In this document: piece after piece, positions 9,305 through 19,943 of the stretch
Layout of the letters: each line of letters starts with the position of its first letter
Position numbering within the stretch: the stretch's first letter is position 1
Origin: Caballeronia sp. SBC1
Lineage (GTDB): Bacteria > Pseudomonadota > Gammaproteobacteria > Burkholderiales > Burkholderiaceae
Assembly: GCF_011493005.1 (NCBI RefSeq)
Contig: NZ_CP049156.1
Coordinates: 3,224,001 to 3,288,000, forward strand
Length of the DNA stretch: 64,000 bases
Reading direction: 5' to 3'
Made by a program: the position numbers and the translations under genes
The notes under the pieces: model-generated
Told to the model about the DNA's origin: nothing
Databases searched by the model: none
Seen by the model: only the letters and a program-made list of their open reading frames with translations

Positions 9305-10174
9305 ATGCCCAGCGACACCCCTCCTATTGTTCTAACCTTTGGCCTGTCCGATCCCACGGGTGGCTCCGGCCTGCAGGCAGACCTGCTGACACTTGCCAGC
9401 ATGGGTTGCCACGGACTCACTGTCCTCACCGGCTACACCGTGCGCGACTCGGCGACCTGCGACGAAGTGACCGGGCTAGACCCCGACACCGTTGGCACGC
9501 AGGCCCGCATGTTGCTGGAAGATATGCCGGTGGCGGCCTTCAAGATCGGCGCGGCGACGCGTGCGGAAGTGGTCAGCGCAATTGCAGAAGTGGTCGCCGA
9601 CTACGACGACGTGCCGCTGATCCTCGCACCCGACTTCACGCTCGACGACGAACACGTGCTGGCGGCTGACGAATTGCGCGAGTCGATGGCGGATCTACTG
9701 GTGCCGCAAACGACCATGCTGGTCGCCGATCACGCCACGCTCCTGCAGCTCGCGCAGCCGGACGGCGACGCCGAAGCCCCCACGCTCGACGCCGCGATCT
9801 CGCATTTGCTGTCGCAAGGCTGCGAGTACATCCTGGCGACGGAAACGGGCACGCACCGGCATGTGAATACGCTTTACAGTGAGGAAGGCCAGATCCGGCA
9901 GGACACGTGGGACCGGACCGAGCACCGCATGATGGGCATTACCGACACGCTCGGGTCTGCCATCGCCGCGTTGCTCGCAAACGGGCAGGAACCAGCGGAA
10001 GCCGCGCGCGAAGCACAGGAATATGTGTTCCAGGCGACTCGCGCCGCCTTCAGGCCCGGCATGGGCGCCTATTTGCCGGATCGGTTTTTCTGGGCACGTT
10101 CGAACGATGACGACGAGACGCCGCCCGTGGTTGTCGATGCACCACCCGTTACACCGGGCGAAGCCCGCCACTGA
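9305..10174 (+). CDS. thiD: hydroxymethylpyrimidine / phosphomethylpyrimidine kinase
   Basis: 289-residue ribokinase-fold enzyme that phosphorylates HMP and HMP-P in thiamine synthesis. The N-terminus LTFGLSDPTGGSGLQADLLT is the canonical substrate-binding start (usually IAGSDPSGGAG), followed by the MGCHGLTVLTGYTVRDS block. The C-terminal anion-hole segment is TDTLGSAIAALLANG, where most ThiD proteins have a GTGCTFSAA-type motif; here the sequence is more relaxed (Leu-Gly-Ser), a divergence seen in some beta-proteobacteria. The C-terminal tail (DETPPVVVDAPP) is extra. The DUF72 gene follows 25 bases later. Confidence 0.88.
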   Translation: MPSDTPPIVLTFGLSDPTGGSGLQADLLTLASMGCHGLTVLTGYTVRDSATCDEVTGLDPDTVGTQARMLLEDMPVAAFKIGAATRAEVVSAIAEVVADYDDVPLILAPDFTLDDEHVLAADELRESMADLLVPQTTMLVADHATLLQLAQPDGDAEAPTLDAAISHLLSQGCEYILATETGTHRHVNTLYSEEGQIRQDTWDRTEHRMMGITDTLGSAIAALLANGQEPAEAAREAQEYVFQATRAAFRPGMGAYLPDRFFWARSNDDDETPPVVVDAPPVTPGEARH

Positions 10175-10199
10175 CATTTTCCTGGAGCGAGACTGACCC

Positions 10200-11015
10200 A
10201 TGCCGCTGCGCAAAACATCGCTCCACCCACTCAAGCACAGTCCCGGCCCCGTACGGATCGGCTGCGCCGGCTGGGGCATCACGGACGCGGTCGCGGAACA
10301 CTTCCCCGGCGACGGTACTCACCTCGCCCGTTATTCGCAGGTGCTGACCTGCGTCGAGATCAACTCCAGCTTTTATCGGCCGCATCGGGCGGAAACGTAT
10401 GCACGCTGGCGCGACAGCGTCCCCAGCTCGTTTCGCTTTTCCGTGAAGATCCCGAAGGCTATTACGCACGACGCACGCCTGGTGAACTGCGAAACGCTGC
10501 TCGACACCTTCTTCGAAGCCGCGACACAACTGGGCAGCACGCTCGGCTGCTGGCTCGTGCAACTGCCACCCAGCCTCGTGTTCGATCCTGCCGTAGCCGA
10601 ATCGTTTTTTGCATCGATGCGCGAACGCACGGAGATTCCCGTCGCGCTGGAAGCACGGCACGAAAGCTGGTTCGCGAAAGGCGCGGCAGCGTTGCTCAAG
10701 TCGAAAAAGATCGCATACGTCGATGCCGATCCACAACCTGATGACTGTTTCATCGCGCATCGGGCGGATACATCGCTGGTGTATTTCCGTTTGCATGGCT
10801 CGCCGGAGATGTACCAGTCGTCGTACGAATACCCCTACCTTGATGCCCTCGCGGTAACGCTGCATGACCGGGCAAAAAAAGCGCACGAGGTATGGTGCAT
10901 CTTCGACAACACCGCCGCCGGCCACGCCCAGTTCAACGCGCTGCGCGTGAAAAGCCGCAGGGCATTGAACGTGCGGCCGAAGCGCGCGGCCGTCAGGGAG
11001 AACGCCGATGCTTGA
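10200..11015 (+). CDS. DUF72 (YecE-like) family protein
   Basis: 271-residue TIM-barrel-like DUF72 protein. Signature segments are IGCAGWGI near the N-terminus, CVEINSSFYRPHRAETYARW, FRFSVKIPKAITHDARL, LEARHESWF and FRLHGSPEMYQSSY. The molecular role of the family is not established. It follows thiD by 25 bases and its stop overlaps the next gene's start by eight bases, so thiD, DUF72 and the small secreted protein probably share a transcript. Confidence 0.9.
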   Translation: MPLRKTSLHPLKHSPGPVRIGCAGWGITDAVAEHFPGDGTHLARYSQVLTCVEINSSFYRPHRAETYARWRDSVPSSFRFSVKIPKAITHDARLVNCETLLDTFFEAATQLGSTLGCWLVQLPPSLVFDPAVAESFFASMRERTEIPVALEARHESWFAKGAAALLKSKKIAYVDADPQPDDCFIAHRADTSLVYFRLHGSPEMYQSSYEYPYLDALAVTLHDRAKKAHEVWCIFDNTAAGHAQFNALRVKSRRALNVRPKRAAVRENADA

Positions 11016-11448
11016 GTGCAGGAAATGGCTAAGTGCGCGGTTTATTGCGGGGGTGTTGATGGCTCTCAGCTCCGCTGCGGCGTTCGCCCAGACGCCTCCG
11101 GCTCCCGCGGAAAACCCGAATGCGAACGCAACGCCGGTCGGTGATGGCACTTTTCTGCTGACCATTTTCCTGAAGCATGATCAGTCGAAGACGCTGCCGA
11201 AGATCAACGAACAGCTGAAGGAGCAAGGCTTCTTCAAGGCGTTCCCGCCGCCGGGCGTTCAGGTGGTTTCGTGGTACGTGATGATGGGTATCGGTCAGGT
11301 GGTCACGCTGCGCGTTCCCGCCGATAAATTGCGAGACGTGAATCGCGCAATCGAAAATACCGCGTGGGGAGGCTACCGGACCGAGTTTTATCCGACCTAC
11401 GACTACAAGGCTGTCGCCGAACAAATGCGCACACAGAACAACAAGTAG
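11008..11448 (+). CDS. small secreted protein of unknown function
   Basis: 146 residues. A signal peptide is clear: basic start, hydrophobic FIAGVLMALSSAAAFA, then a likely signal peptidase site after AFA-Q (about residue 27). The mature part (DGTFLLTIFLKHDQSKTLP...) looks like a small alpha/beta domain of about 95 residues, with a pattern reminiscent of ferredoxin-like folds, but I cannot name a family. The start overlaps the DUF72 stop by eight bases. A bidirectional terminator follows. Confidence 0.8.
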   Translation: MLECRKWLSARFIAGVLMALSSAAAFAQTPPAPAENPNANATPVGDGTFLLTIFLKHDQSKTLPKINEQLKEQGFFKAFPPPGVQVVSWYVMMGIGQVVTLRVPADKLRDVNRAIENTAWGGYRTEFYPTYDYKAVAEQMRTQNNK

Positions 11449-11471
11449 CCGGGAATTGCCGAAAGCCCAAG

Positions 11472-11506
11472 AAAAAACCCGCATCGTTGCCGATGCGGGT
11501 TTTTCT
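11472..11506. terminator. bidirectional terminator (secreted protein / groEL)
   Basis: 13-bp perfect stem AAAACCCGCATCG (11474-11486) with a TTGC loop and T-runs on both strands. It lies between the convergent 146-codon gene and groEL and can end both transcripts. Confidence 0.9.
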
Positions 11507-11569
11507 TTGAGCAGGCGCCGAGCTCCCGAAGAAGCTCGCGCTGCCCTGTAATTCAGGGCAGGCCCGAAA

Positions 11570-13231
<1,662 letters not shown>

Positions 13232-13318
13232 TCAGTTTTTGGCCTTTTCCAGGCCGGGCGAGAGTCGCATGAGCGCGGGTCGATCGCACCGGCTGGAAGG
13301 CCGCAGGCTTGAAGGTGA

Positions 13319-13609
13319 TTACTTGACCAGAACGGCCATGATGTCTTCTTCGCGCATCACGAGCAGTTCATTGCCGTCGACCTTGACGGTCTGACCAGCG
13401 TATTTACCGAACAGCACGCGGTCGCCCACTTTGACGTCGAGGGCGTTTTGCGTACCCTTGTCATCGCGCTTGCCCGGGCCGACGGCCAGGATTTCGCCCT
13501 GATCCGGCTTTTCAGCTGCAGCGTCGGGGATGATGAGGCCCGAGGCAGTCTTGGTTTCCTGATCCAGACGTTTGACGATGACGCGATCGTGCAAAGGACG
13601 AAGGTTCAT
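13319..13609 (-). CDS. groS: co-chaperonin GroES (10 kDa)
   Basis: 96-residue Gro[17 protein letters not shown] at the N-terminus, the mobile loop [14 protein letters not shown], and the roof-forming region through [11 protein letters not shown] to the end at VLVK. The start ATG at 13609 follows GAGGAG by seven bases; a longer in-frame extension upstream is not real because it crosses the promoter and operator. First gene of groESL. Confidence 0.98.
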   Translation of the reverse strand: MNLRPLHDRVIVKRLDQETKTASGLIIPDAAAEKPDQGEILAVGPGKRDDKGTQNALDVKVGDRVLFGKYAGQTVKVDGNELLVMREEDIMAVLVK

Positions 13610-13689
13610 ACACACTCCTCTCTTAACTGAGACTATAAAAACGCGGGAAACCCGTCCGACGACCCACAAAGCCACCGGCCGGAAAACTG

Positions 13690-13716
13690 TTAGCACTCTC
13701 GTGCGACGAGTGCCAA
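13690..13716 (-). promoter_or_regulatory. CIRCE operator (HrcA site) of groESL
   Basis: TTAGCACTC (13690-13698), nine-base spacer, GAGTGCCAA (13708-13716). This is the CIRCE inverted repeat with a single deviation (C for T) in the second arm. It overlaps the base just downstream of the promoter's -10 box, where HrcA binding would block initiation. This places groESL under HrcA heat-shock repression; hrcA itself is not in the window. Confidence 0.93.
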
Positions 13717-13745
13717 GTATATGGCACACCGATCGGTAATTTCAA
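13716..13745 (-). promoter_or_regulatory. groESL promoter
   Basis: On the minus strand: TTGAAA (13745-13740), 18-base spacer, TATACT (13721-13716), a good sigma70 match directly upstream of CIRCE. The same stretch also reads CTTGAAA followed after 15 bases by CCATATA, a loose match to a sigma32 (RpoH) promoter. Which factor is used cannot be settled by eye. Confidence 0.75.
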
Positions 13746-13968
13746 GAAGGGATATCGGCGAGGGACGAGAAATAGATGTGTTACGAGCGGCGGCGGGGCT
13801 GCGGCGGGATTGAGCCGCCTACGAAAACCGTCTGCGGTACGGGATTCAGGCCATATCGGCTGCGTGGAGTTCTTGCCCATCTCCATAATTTCCTGCTTTT
13901 TACGTCGACACGCGCGGCGCACTACAATCTACGCCACCGATGTCCTTCGTTTCATCCAGCCGCCCGTC

Positions 13969-14772
13969 ATGCAAAACCCGCTTTCCCGCCTTTCACTCGC
14001 CCTGCCCCTGCTCGCCCTCGCCGCTTGTGGGGGCAACGCCACGCCCACGCCCAGCTACCAGGCCGAAATGTTCTCGACGGGCGCGAGCCCGTTCGCGCAC
14101 AACTACGACGCCACCAGTCAGGAAACCTGCGAAGCCTCGCGCCGAGCGCTGCTGAGCCAGGGTTACGTGACGACCATGCCGCAGCCCGATACCATCGATG
14201 CCACCAAGAACTTCCAGCCGGCGGCAGATACGCACGTGGTGGTGTCGTTTCATGTCGTCTGCACGGCGGGCGAGAACGCGACCAATACGAGCATCGCGTA
14301 TGTGAATGCGGTGCAGGACGGCTATACGCTGAAGAAAAGCGATACCTCGGCCAGCGTGGGATTGAGCGTGCTCGGCTCGCTCTCGCTGCCGATCCGCTCG
14401 AACAGCGACTCGATGGTAAAAATCTCCAGCGAAACCGTGCCGGCAGGCAAGTTCTACGATCGCTTTTTTAGTTTGGTCGGGCACTATTTGAAGACCGTGC
14501 CGCGCAGCTCGCCCATTCCTGGCGAGAACGTCAGCAGCCAGGCGCTCGCGCCATCGCTGATCCTGAATTCGCCGGACCTCACGCCAACACCTATTGTCGT
14601 GCAGACGCCAGCCGCGAGTTCGGCCGCTCGCGCGGAGTTGAACGCCAGCGCCGCTAAACCACCGCCAGCGGCGAGTGCTGTTCCAGCCGCCAGCGCCACG
14701 GCGGTGACCGCGGCTACCTCAACGGCTAGCCCGGCTTCCGCGCCGGTGGCGGCATCGGCGACTACCCCTTAA
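13969..14772 (+). CDS. DUF2242-type outer-membrane lipoprotein
   Basis: 267 residues. Lipoprotein signal: LSRLSLALPLLALAACGG with lipobox LAAC (Cys about residue 20). The conserved globular part runs from YQAEMFSTGASPFAHNYDAT through CEASRRALLSQGY to VGHYLKTV (about residues 30-180), with the pattern of DUF2242 proteins. The last 80 residues are a low-complexity Ala/Pro/Ser tail, likely an unstructured spacer. I start at ATG 13969; an upstream in-frame ATG at 13810 would put 53 non-conserved residues in front of the signal peptide. Function unknown. Confidence 0.8.
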   Translation: MQNPLSRLSLALPLLALAACGGNATPTPSYQAEMFSTGASPFAHNYDATSQETCEASRRALLSQGYVTTMPQPDTIDATKNFQPAADTHVVVSFHVVCTAGENATNTSIAYVNAVQDGYTLKKSDTSASVGLSVLGSLSLPIRSNSDSMVKISSETVPAGKFYDRFFSLVGHYLKTVPRSSPIPGENVSSQALAPSLILNSPDLTPTPIVVQTPAASSAARAELNASAAKPPPAASAVPAASATAVTAATSTASPASAPVAASATTP

Positions 14773-14997
14773 GCATTCGAACATAGTTGCCGTCCGGTGC
14801 GTTCATGTTGTCGCCAAAGTACGCACCGGGAGTCGCCACGTTATCAATCGAAGATAGCGGCTGGATTATCGAAAAATTGCAGTCAGCGACGCGCCAACGG
14901 CCGCCAGTTCAGCGGCCGCGCTTCGACTCATCGCAGATCGGATCTCGGCCAATACCCTCATCGGCCAGCCTTTGATCGGCGAGATGTATGCCTCGCT

Positions 14998-17115
14998 TCA
15001 GTTCGGCACATTCACTCCGCCGCCGCCAAACGTGATCGCGTTCGCCCCGGGCGACGCGGAAATCGCCGGTAAATTGTTCACCGACAAAGCCGGCGCAGCC
15101 CCCGGCGTACCACCCCGCGCCACCGTATGCACGACCTGCGACGGCGGCAAAGGCGCCCCGTTCTTCAAATGCGCCCACATCAGGTTCAGCGCCTGCAGGT
15201 TGTAGTACTGCAACGGCACGAAGCGCGTATCAAAGCCCGCGACGCTCAGGAACGCATCGAAATGCTGGCCGTTCGTGATCTCGTAAAAGGACAAATTGCT
15301 GGAATTGCCTTCGGCCAGCTTGTTCATCGCGGCGTACGGGCGCGACGCGTGATTGATCGGCACGAGCGTATCCGAGCGCCCCTGAACGATGATTACCGGC
15401 TTTCCGTGCAAATTCGCATTCACGCGGATCGCATTGACGCTCGCGGTCATCTTCGCGTCACCATTCGTCCACAAGCCGCGCAGACAAAACGCGCCGGCGA
15501 AACTGGCGTCGGCGGTTGCGAATCGATGGTCCGCCGCGCCCGAATTCCCCACGTTCCCCGCGTTGTAGACAAGATTGATACCGTTGGTCGGCGGCACGCC
15601 ATTGCCGTTGCCGAACACGGTAAGCATGGGAGAAACCACCGGGCTGACTCCAGCCGCTCCCGTCACTGCATTGGTCGTGCCGAAACTGAAATTGCAGAGG
15701 TTATCGGTGACGCTCGATTGCGTGTACGCATTCGCGTAGGTCACGGCAACCGCTGGCACAGCTTGCGAATCCCACATCGGCGCCTGCAGGAAGTCGGAAT
15801 CCGTCTGATAACCGGCCTGATGCAATTGGGCGAGCGCATTGGTGGCCTGGCTGATCACATCGCCCCCGGAAATCACGCCACTCGTCGCCAGCGACGCGCA
15901 ACGCGCCGCCCGGATCGATGCGGTCGTGGCCACCGGCAACGTCGAGAGATACGGCGCGCCCGCTGCAGCCGGCGCCAGCGCTGCGCAAGGCTGCAGCAAG
16001 TTCGCGAGCGTCATGTAATCGGCGAGCGGCCGGCCGAACGACGCCACCGGCACGCCGCCCTGCCTGACAGAAACCTGCGATGGCACGTTCAGGTTGATCT
16101 GCGGCTCACCCACGACCACCGCCGTGATCCATCCCTGCGTGTCCTGCTCGGCGGCCGCGAGCGACGCGCCGCCGCCATTACTCACCGAAGCCGCGATGGT
16201 GGTCACATCGCCGCGGTTATAGCGGATCTTCTGCGTGCTGCCCCCGGCCGAGCCGTAGGTATCATTAAGCGCCCAGTACGCGAACTGGATCGCCTGCAGC
16301 GTATTCGTGCCCCAGTTTTTCTCCGGATTCTGCTGCGAGTGGGCGTGCTTGAAAGCATAGCGATTCGGGAATTGCGCGTTGAACGCGGCAAGATTGGTGC
16401 TCCCGAGGTTCGCCGTGAACACGCTGCTCTTGCCCGCGGCCGCGGCGTTGAACAACGTACCGTCGATAAGCGTAATCGTGTTCGTCGCCAGTTCGTGCGC
16501 GCCGTTGCCGGTGCCTTTATCGGTGTAAGCGACCGCGCAGCCGCGTTTCAAACCCCATTCCCCCGCCGCCGATATTGCCCCGTACACGCCGCGCGACCCG
16601 GACGAAGTCGCCGTGACAATGCACGGCTGGTCGGGGTTGAAACTCGCCGGGATCTGTACGAGCAAGCTGACGTTGAGCGTGCCGCTGCCGTCGTCGGCGA
16701 AAGCCAGATACTCCTTGCCGGCGATCATCCCCTCGCCGAGCGTGTCGTTGCCGTTCAGGTCAACGTTCGGCCCCCAGAAGCGCCCGTAGCCGCCATTGGC
16801 GGACATATCGACGAGCGCGCGGTAGTTCGAGTAGATCGCGAGACGACGCAGTTCAGCGGCGCTCGGTGCGGCTGGGTTGGCGATGGCCGGCGGCGTTGCC
16901 GATGCCAGTCCGTCCTTGCCCAGCCCCGCTGTCAGCAGGTCGTCGGTCGTGCCGTCGTAGGTTTGCGTGCGCACGCTGCCGGAGATGAAGCTTGGCAGCG
17001 CATTGGTCGGCGAACCGTTGCCATTGTCATGGCCGTCATCGTTGCCGTGACAGGCCGCGAGGCCGAACGCAACCATTGCCAGGGCAAGCGCCGTGGCTCC
17101 CGGGAATCGTTTCAT
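14998..17115 (-). CDS. D-(-)-3-hydroxybutyrate oligomer hydrolase
   Basis: 705-residue exported or periplasmic 3HB-oligomer hydrolase (Ralstonia PhaZ2/PhaZb type), which cuts 3-hydroxybutyrate oligomers during polyhydroxybutyrate mobilisation. The N-terminus MKRFPGATALALAMVAFGLAAC is a lipoprotein-like signal with an LAAC box. The lipase-type nucleophile motif is SNGGGAS (about residue 310), followed by conserved KTWxQ-free alpha/beta-hydrolase blocks and a late GQHFDAF segment carrying the likely catalytic His. The start ATG at 17115 excludes a 63-codon upstream extension that includes the hairpin at 17228-17264. No other pha gene is nearby. Confidence 0.9.
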   Translation of the reverse strand: MKRFPGATALALAMVAFGLAACHGNDDGHDNGNGSPTNALPSFISGSVRTQTYDGTTDDLLTAGLGKDGLASATPPAIANPAAPSAAELRRLAIYSNYRALVDMSANGGYGRFWGPNVDLNGNDTLGEGMIAGKEYLAFADDGSGTLNVSLLVQIPASFNPDQPCIVTATSSGSRGVYGAISAAGEWGLKRGCAVAYTDKGTGNGAHELATNTITLIDGTLFNAAAAGKSSVFTANLGSTNLAAFNAQFPNRYAFKHAHSQQNPEKNWGTNTLQAIQFAYWALNDTYGSAGGSTQKIRYNRGDVTTIAASVSNGGGASLAAAEQDTQGWITAVVVGEPQINLNVPSQVSVRQGGVPVASFGRPLADYMTLANLLQPCAALAPAAAGAPYLSTLPVATTASIRAARCASLATSGVISGGDVISQATNALAQLHQAGYQTDSDFLQAPMWDSQAVPAVAVTYANAYTQSSVTDNLCNFSFGTTNAVTGAAGVSPVVSPMLTVFGNGNGVPPTNGINLVYNAGNVGNSGAADHRFATADASFAGAFCLRGLWTNGDAKMTASVNAIRVNANLHGKPVIIVQGRSDTLVPINHASRPYAAMNKLAEGNSSNLSFYEITNGQHFDAFLSVAGFDTRFVPLQYYNLQALNLMWAHLKNGAPLPPSQVVHTVARGGTPGAAPALSVNNLPAISASPGANAITFGGGGVNVPN

Positions 17116-17227
17116 CGTCGCTCTCCAGCATGTTGTTTTTATTCGGCGTACTTCTTTCGATGCACGTCGCGAATCCGCTCCTGCTCTCAACCAGGAAGCT
17201 TTAACTCGAAGATTGAACCCATAACGC

Positions 17228-17264
17228 ATAACGGGTTCCGGTGCGAAGCACCGGAACCCGTTAT
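17228..17264. terminator. perfect 17-bp hairpin between BON gene and 3HB hydrolase
   Basis: 17-bp perfect inverted repeat (17228-17244 / 17248-17264) with a three-base GAA loop. No U-run follows on the minus strand, so it is an unusual terminator for the BON gene or a structured 5' leader of the 3HB-oligomer hydrolase mRNA, whose start codon is 113 bases further on. Confidence 0.6.
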
Positions 17265-17343
17265 TTAAGCCGCTGAACGAAACCGCGGAGCACGCTGCAC
17301 ACACGGTGCAACGACGCGCCGCTGTCCAAGGCTCAGGAAAACA

Positions 17344-17703
17344 TCAGCCTCCGCCACCGTTCGGCTGAGCCAGCGTGATCTTGTTCGACACGGAGGTGAC
17401 ACCGGCCACGCCCTTCGCCACTTCCTCGGCCTTCGGAATCTGCGCGCCGTCCGGCACCGTACCCGTCAGCACGACAGCACCGCCGCGTGCGCGCACGAAG
17501 ATGTTCGACACGTCGATGCCCTGTGCCTTACTCAATGCACGCCGCACATCGAGGCCGAGCTTGCGGTTGACCTTCTTGGTGGTCTTGGCCGACGGTGCTG
17601 CGCCCGTCGTGGCCATGGCATCACTTGATTGAGCATAGGCGCTCGACGCCACTGCGACGCACACTACGACGCTCAGCGCCTTCAACATATCGACTACTTT
17701 CAT
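17344..17703 (-). CDS. BON-domain periplasmic protein
   Basis: 119 residues. Signal peptide MKVVDMLKALSVVVCVAVASSAYA with a cut after AYA (residue 24). One BON domain (about residues 45-112): KLGLDVRRALSKAQGIDVSNIFVRARGGAVVLTGTVPD...AKGVAGVTSVSNKI, the OsmY/transport-associated pattern. Such proteins bind lipid or stabilise the envelope under stress. AGGAG lies seven bases upstream of the ATG at 17703. The C-terminus ends in GGGG. No operon partner. Confidence 0.9.
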   Translation of the reverse strand: MKVVDMLKALSVVVCVAVASSAYAQSSDAMATTGAAPSAKTTKKVNRKLGLDVRRALSKAQGIDVSNIFVRARGGAVVLTGTVPDGAQIPKAEEVAKGVAGVTSVSNKITLAQPNGGGG

Positions 17704-18439
17704 GACTTCTCCTTTTGTTTCGCTATGGACTTCGCAAAGTGTTGCTCTTGTGCTTCTTTTGGACCGCATCAACCCAGCGGTTTGGCTACGACATCTTGCG
17801 GTCTGATTGTAAAAAACAACAATCCACGCACATACGATACAAACAGACCGGCGATGCTGGCGACACGGTGTTGCGAGAGACTGGCGAAAAAACAAATGTC
17901 CGGCCGTTCTTATACGGGTGTCATGGCCGTTGGCTCAAGGACATAAGCTGCTGCACATCATGCGACGCTGCCGGTTCTGCTCGGAGCATTTCTCCGAATG
18001 CCGGTTAGGCGGCGCGGATGCTGGTTCTACGGCGGCGAACGTCAATTTAATCCAGCCTCGCGAGAAGCGCAAAGCATTTAACACGATGAAGCGCCCACTC
18101 GACCGTACTTATCCATATTGTCGTACCGGCTTAGGGCCTGCCCTTGATCCAACGGCACAGGCGATCATGTACCATCGGCGAAATTTGCAACAAAGCGCGG
18201 GCCAATGAATGTAACAGCAGACGTTTCAACGTATTAGCACAGGCATGTTTCACTGCCGCGACTGAATAAAATACTTAACGTGCACAACGAAGGGTATTTT
18301 AAACATCGCCATTTCGTTTAGTGAATGAGCGGATGCGAGGGTTTTCCCTTTCCAACTTCCCTCTCCCGTTCATGAAATCCGCTGCTTAAAGTTTAGCGGT
18401 TTTGCGTCAACGCAGGTCCCCGCCCCACCGAACCCTACA
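17704..18439. promoter_or_regulatory. 736-base gene-free divergent region, AT-richer
   Basis: Region between the BON gene (minus) and the TAXI gene (plus). It is noticeably AT-richer than its surroundings, above all at 18220-18330 (AATAAAATACTTAAC and similar). Short open frames exist but none has a ribosome site plus coding-like composition. It should hold both divergent promoters and has room for regulation or a small RNA. Confidence 0.4.
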
Positions 18440-19873
18440 ATGACTCAAACTCCCGGCCAAGAACCTCCCGCTCAGGAACCCCCGAAGAAACCCCGCTCCC
18501 GGCGCATTACTCCAACCATGGCGCGTTTCGTCGCGATCTCGTGGCGCGACCTCGCGATATCGTTCGGACCAATCCTCCTGATCAGCGCCGCCGCGATCTA
18601 TTTCGCCGTGCGACTGATCCAGCCCGCGCCGCCCAATACGCTGACGATGTCGGCGGGGACCAAGGGCAGTTCGTTCTGGAACGACGCGCAGCAGTACAAA
18701 AAGATTCTCGCGCGCAACGGCGTCACGCTGAACGTGCTGGAGTCGCAGGGTTCGCTCGATAACCTGCAAAAGCTCGAAGATCCGAAGGTGAACGTCGATG
18801 TCGGTTTCGTGCAGGGCGGCATGTCGGCGCCCGGCACGCCGGATAAGCACGAGAACCTGGTCTCGCTCGGCAGCGTGGCGTATGTGCCACTGGCGGTGTT
18901 TTATCGTGGACCGCTGCTGACGCGGCTTTCAGAATTGAAGGGTAAGCGGCTCGCCATCAGCACTGAAGGCAGCGGCACGCGCGCGCTCGCGCTGGCAGTG
19001 TTGAAGGCGAATGGCATCGAGCCCGGCGGAGACACCGAATTGCTGCCGCTGAGCGGCGACGCCGCGGCCAGCGCGCTGACGGACGGGACTATTGACGCCG
19101 CGTTTCTCACCGGCGATTCCGCGCAGCCGCCGACCATGGGCAAGCTGTTTCGCACGCCCGGCATCCGTTTCTTCGATTTCACCCAGGCCGACGCCTACGC
19201 GCGCCGCTTCCCGTACCTGAAGGTGATCGTCCTGCCGATGGGCTCCCTCGATCTGGCGAAGAACGTGCCGCCGCACCCCATCCACCTGATTGCGCCGACA
19301 GCCGAACTGATCGCCCGCGACGGCCTGCATCCGGCGCTGTCCGACCTGCTGATCGAAGCCGCGAAAGAGGTGCACGGGCGCGCGAACCTGCTGCAGACGG
19401 CAAACGAATTCCCCGCGCCGCTACAGCACGAGTTTCGTATCAGCGACGACGCCGAGCGTTACTACAAGTCGGGCAAAAGCTTCCTGTACCGGACGCTGCC
19501 GTTCTGGATCGCGAGTCTTGCCGATCGCGTGATCGTGCTGCTGGTGCCGATTATCGTGGTGCTGATTCCGGGTTTGCGGCTCGTGCCGGGACTGTACCGG
19601 TGGCGGGTGAAATCGCGCATCTACAAGATCTATGGCGCGCTGATCAGCATTGAACGCGAAGCCATGAGCGACCCGGAACCCGCCCAGCGCGAGGCGCTGA
19701 TCGAGCGGGTGGATGGCATCGAAAATGCGGTGAACCAGATGAAAATGCCGCTCGCCTACGCCGATCAGTTCTATGTGTTGCGCGAGCATATTGGCTTTGT
19801 ACGGCAGCGGCTGACCAGCGCCCAGGCCGCCGCGCTCGACGCACAGGCAGACAGCGTTCAGCACACCACGTAA
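18440..19873 (+). CDS. membrane-anchored TAXI-family solute-binding protein
   Basis: 477 residues. A Pro-rich cytoplasmic tail is followed by a first membrane helix (about residues 39-60, GPILLISAAAIYFAVRLI). A TAXI-type binding domain comes next (SAGTKGSSFWNDAQQYKKIL, GSLDNLQKL, STEGSGTRALALAVLKANGI; about residues 65-330). A second membrane helix (about 362-385, VIVLLVPIIVVLIPGL) and a cytoplasmic helical tail of about 95 residues with coiled-coil character close the protein. TAXI proteins normally serve TRAP transporters as soluble periplasmic subunits; here no TRAP permease is nearby and the domain is tethered at both ends. Binding a small acidic ligand for sensing or assembly is an inference. 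Confidence 0.85.
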   Translation: MTQTPGQEPPAQEPPKKPRSRRITPTMARFVAISWRDLAISFGPILLISAAAIYFAVRLIQPAPPNTLTMSAGTKGSSFWNDAQQYKKILARNGVTLNVLESQGSLDNLQKLEDPKVNVDVGFVQGGMSAPGTPDKHENLVSLGSVAYVPLAVFYRGPLLTRLSELKGKRLAISTEGSGTRALALAVLKANGIEPGGDTELLPLSGDAAASALTDGTIDAAFLTGDSAQPPTMGKLFRTPGIRFFDFTQADAYARRFPYLKVIVLPMGSLDLAKNVPPHPIHLIAPTAELIARDGLHPALSDLLIEAAKEVHGRANLLQTANEFPAPLQHEFRISDDAERYYKSGKSFLYRTLPFWIASLADRVIVLLVPIIVVLIPGLRLVPGLYRWRVKSRIYKIYGALISIEREAMSDPEPAQREALIERVDGIENAVNQMKMPLAYADQFYVLREHIGFVRQRLTSAQAAALDAQADSVQHTT

Positions 19874-19943
19874 TATCGAAAGAAGAAACGACGGTAGCCG
19901 ATCTGACGGTTACCGCGACGAGCAACGCACCAGGGAGATTCAT

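Noticed and set aside
15127..17268. 713-codon open frame on the plus strand opposite the 3HB-oligomer hydrolase
   Set aside because: Arg/His-rich translation without any family motif, fully antisense to a well-supported gene; it is a GC-driven shadow frame.
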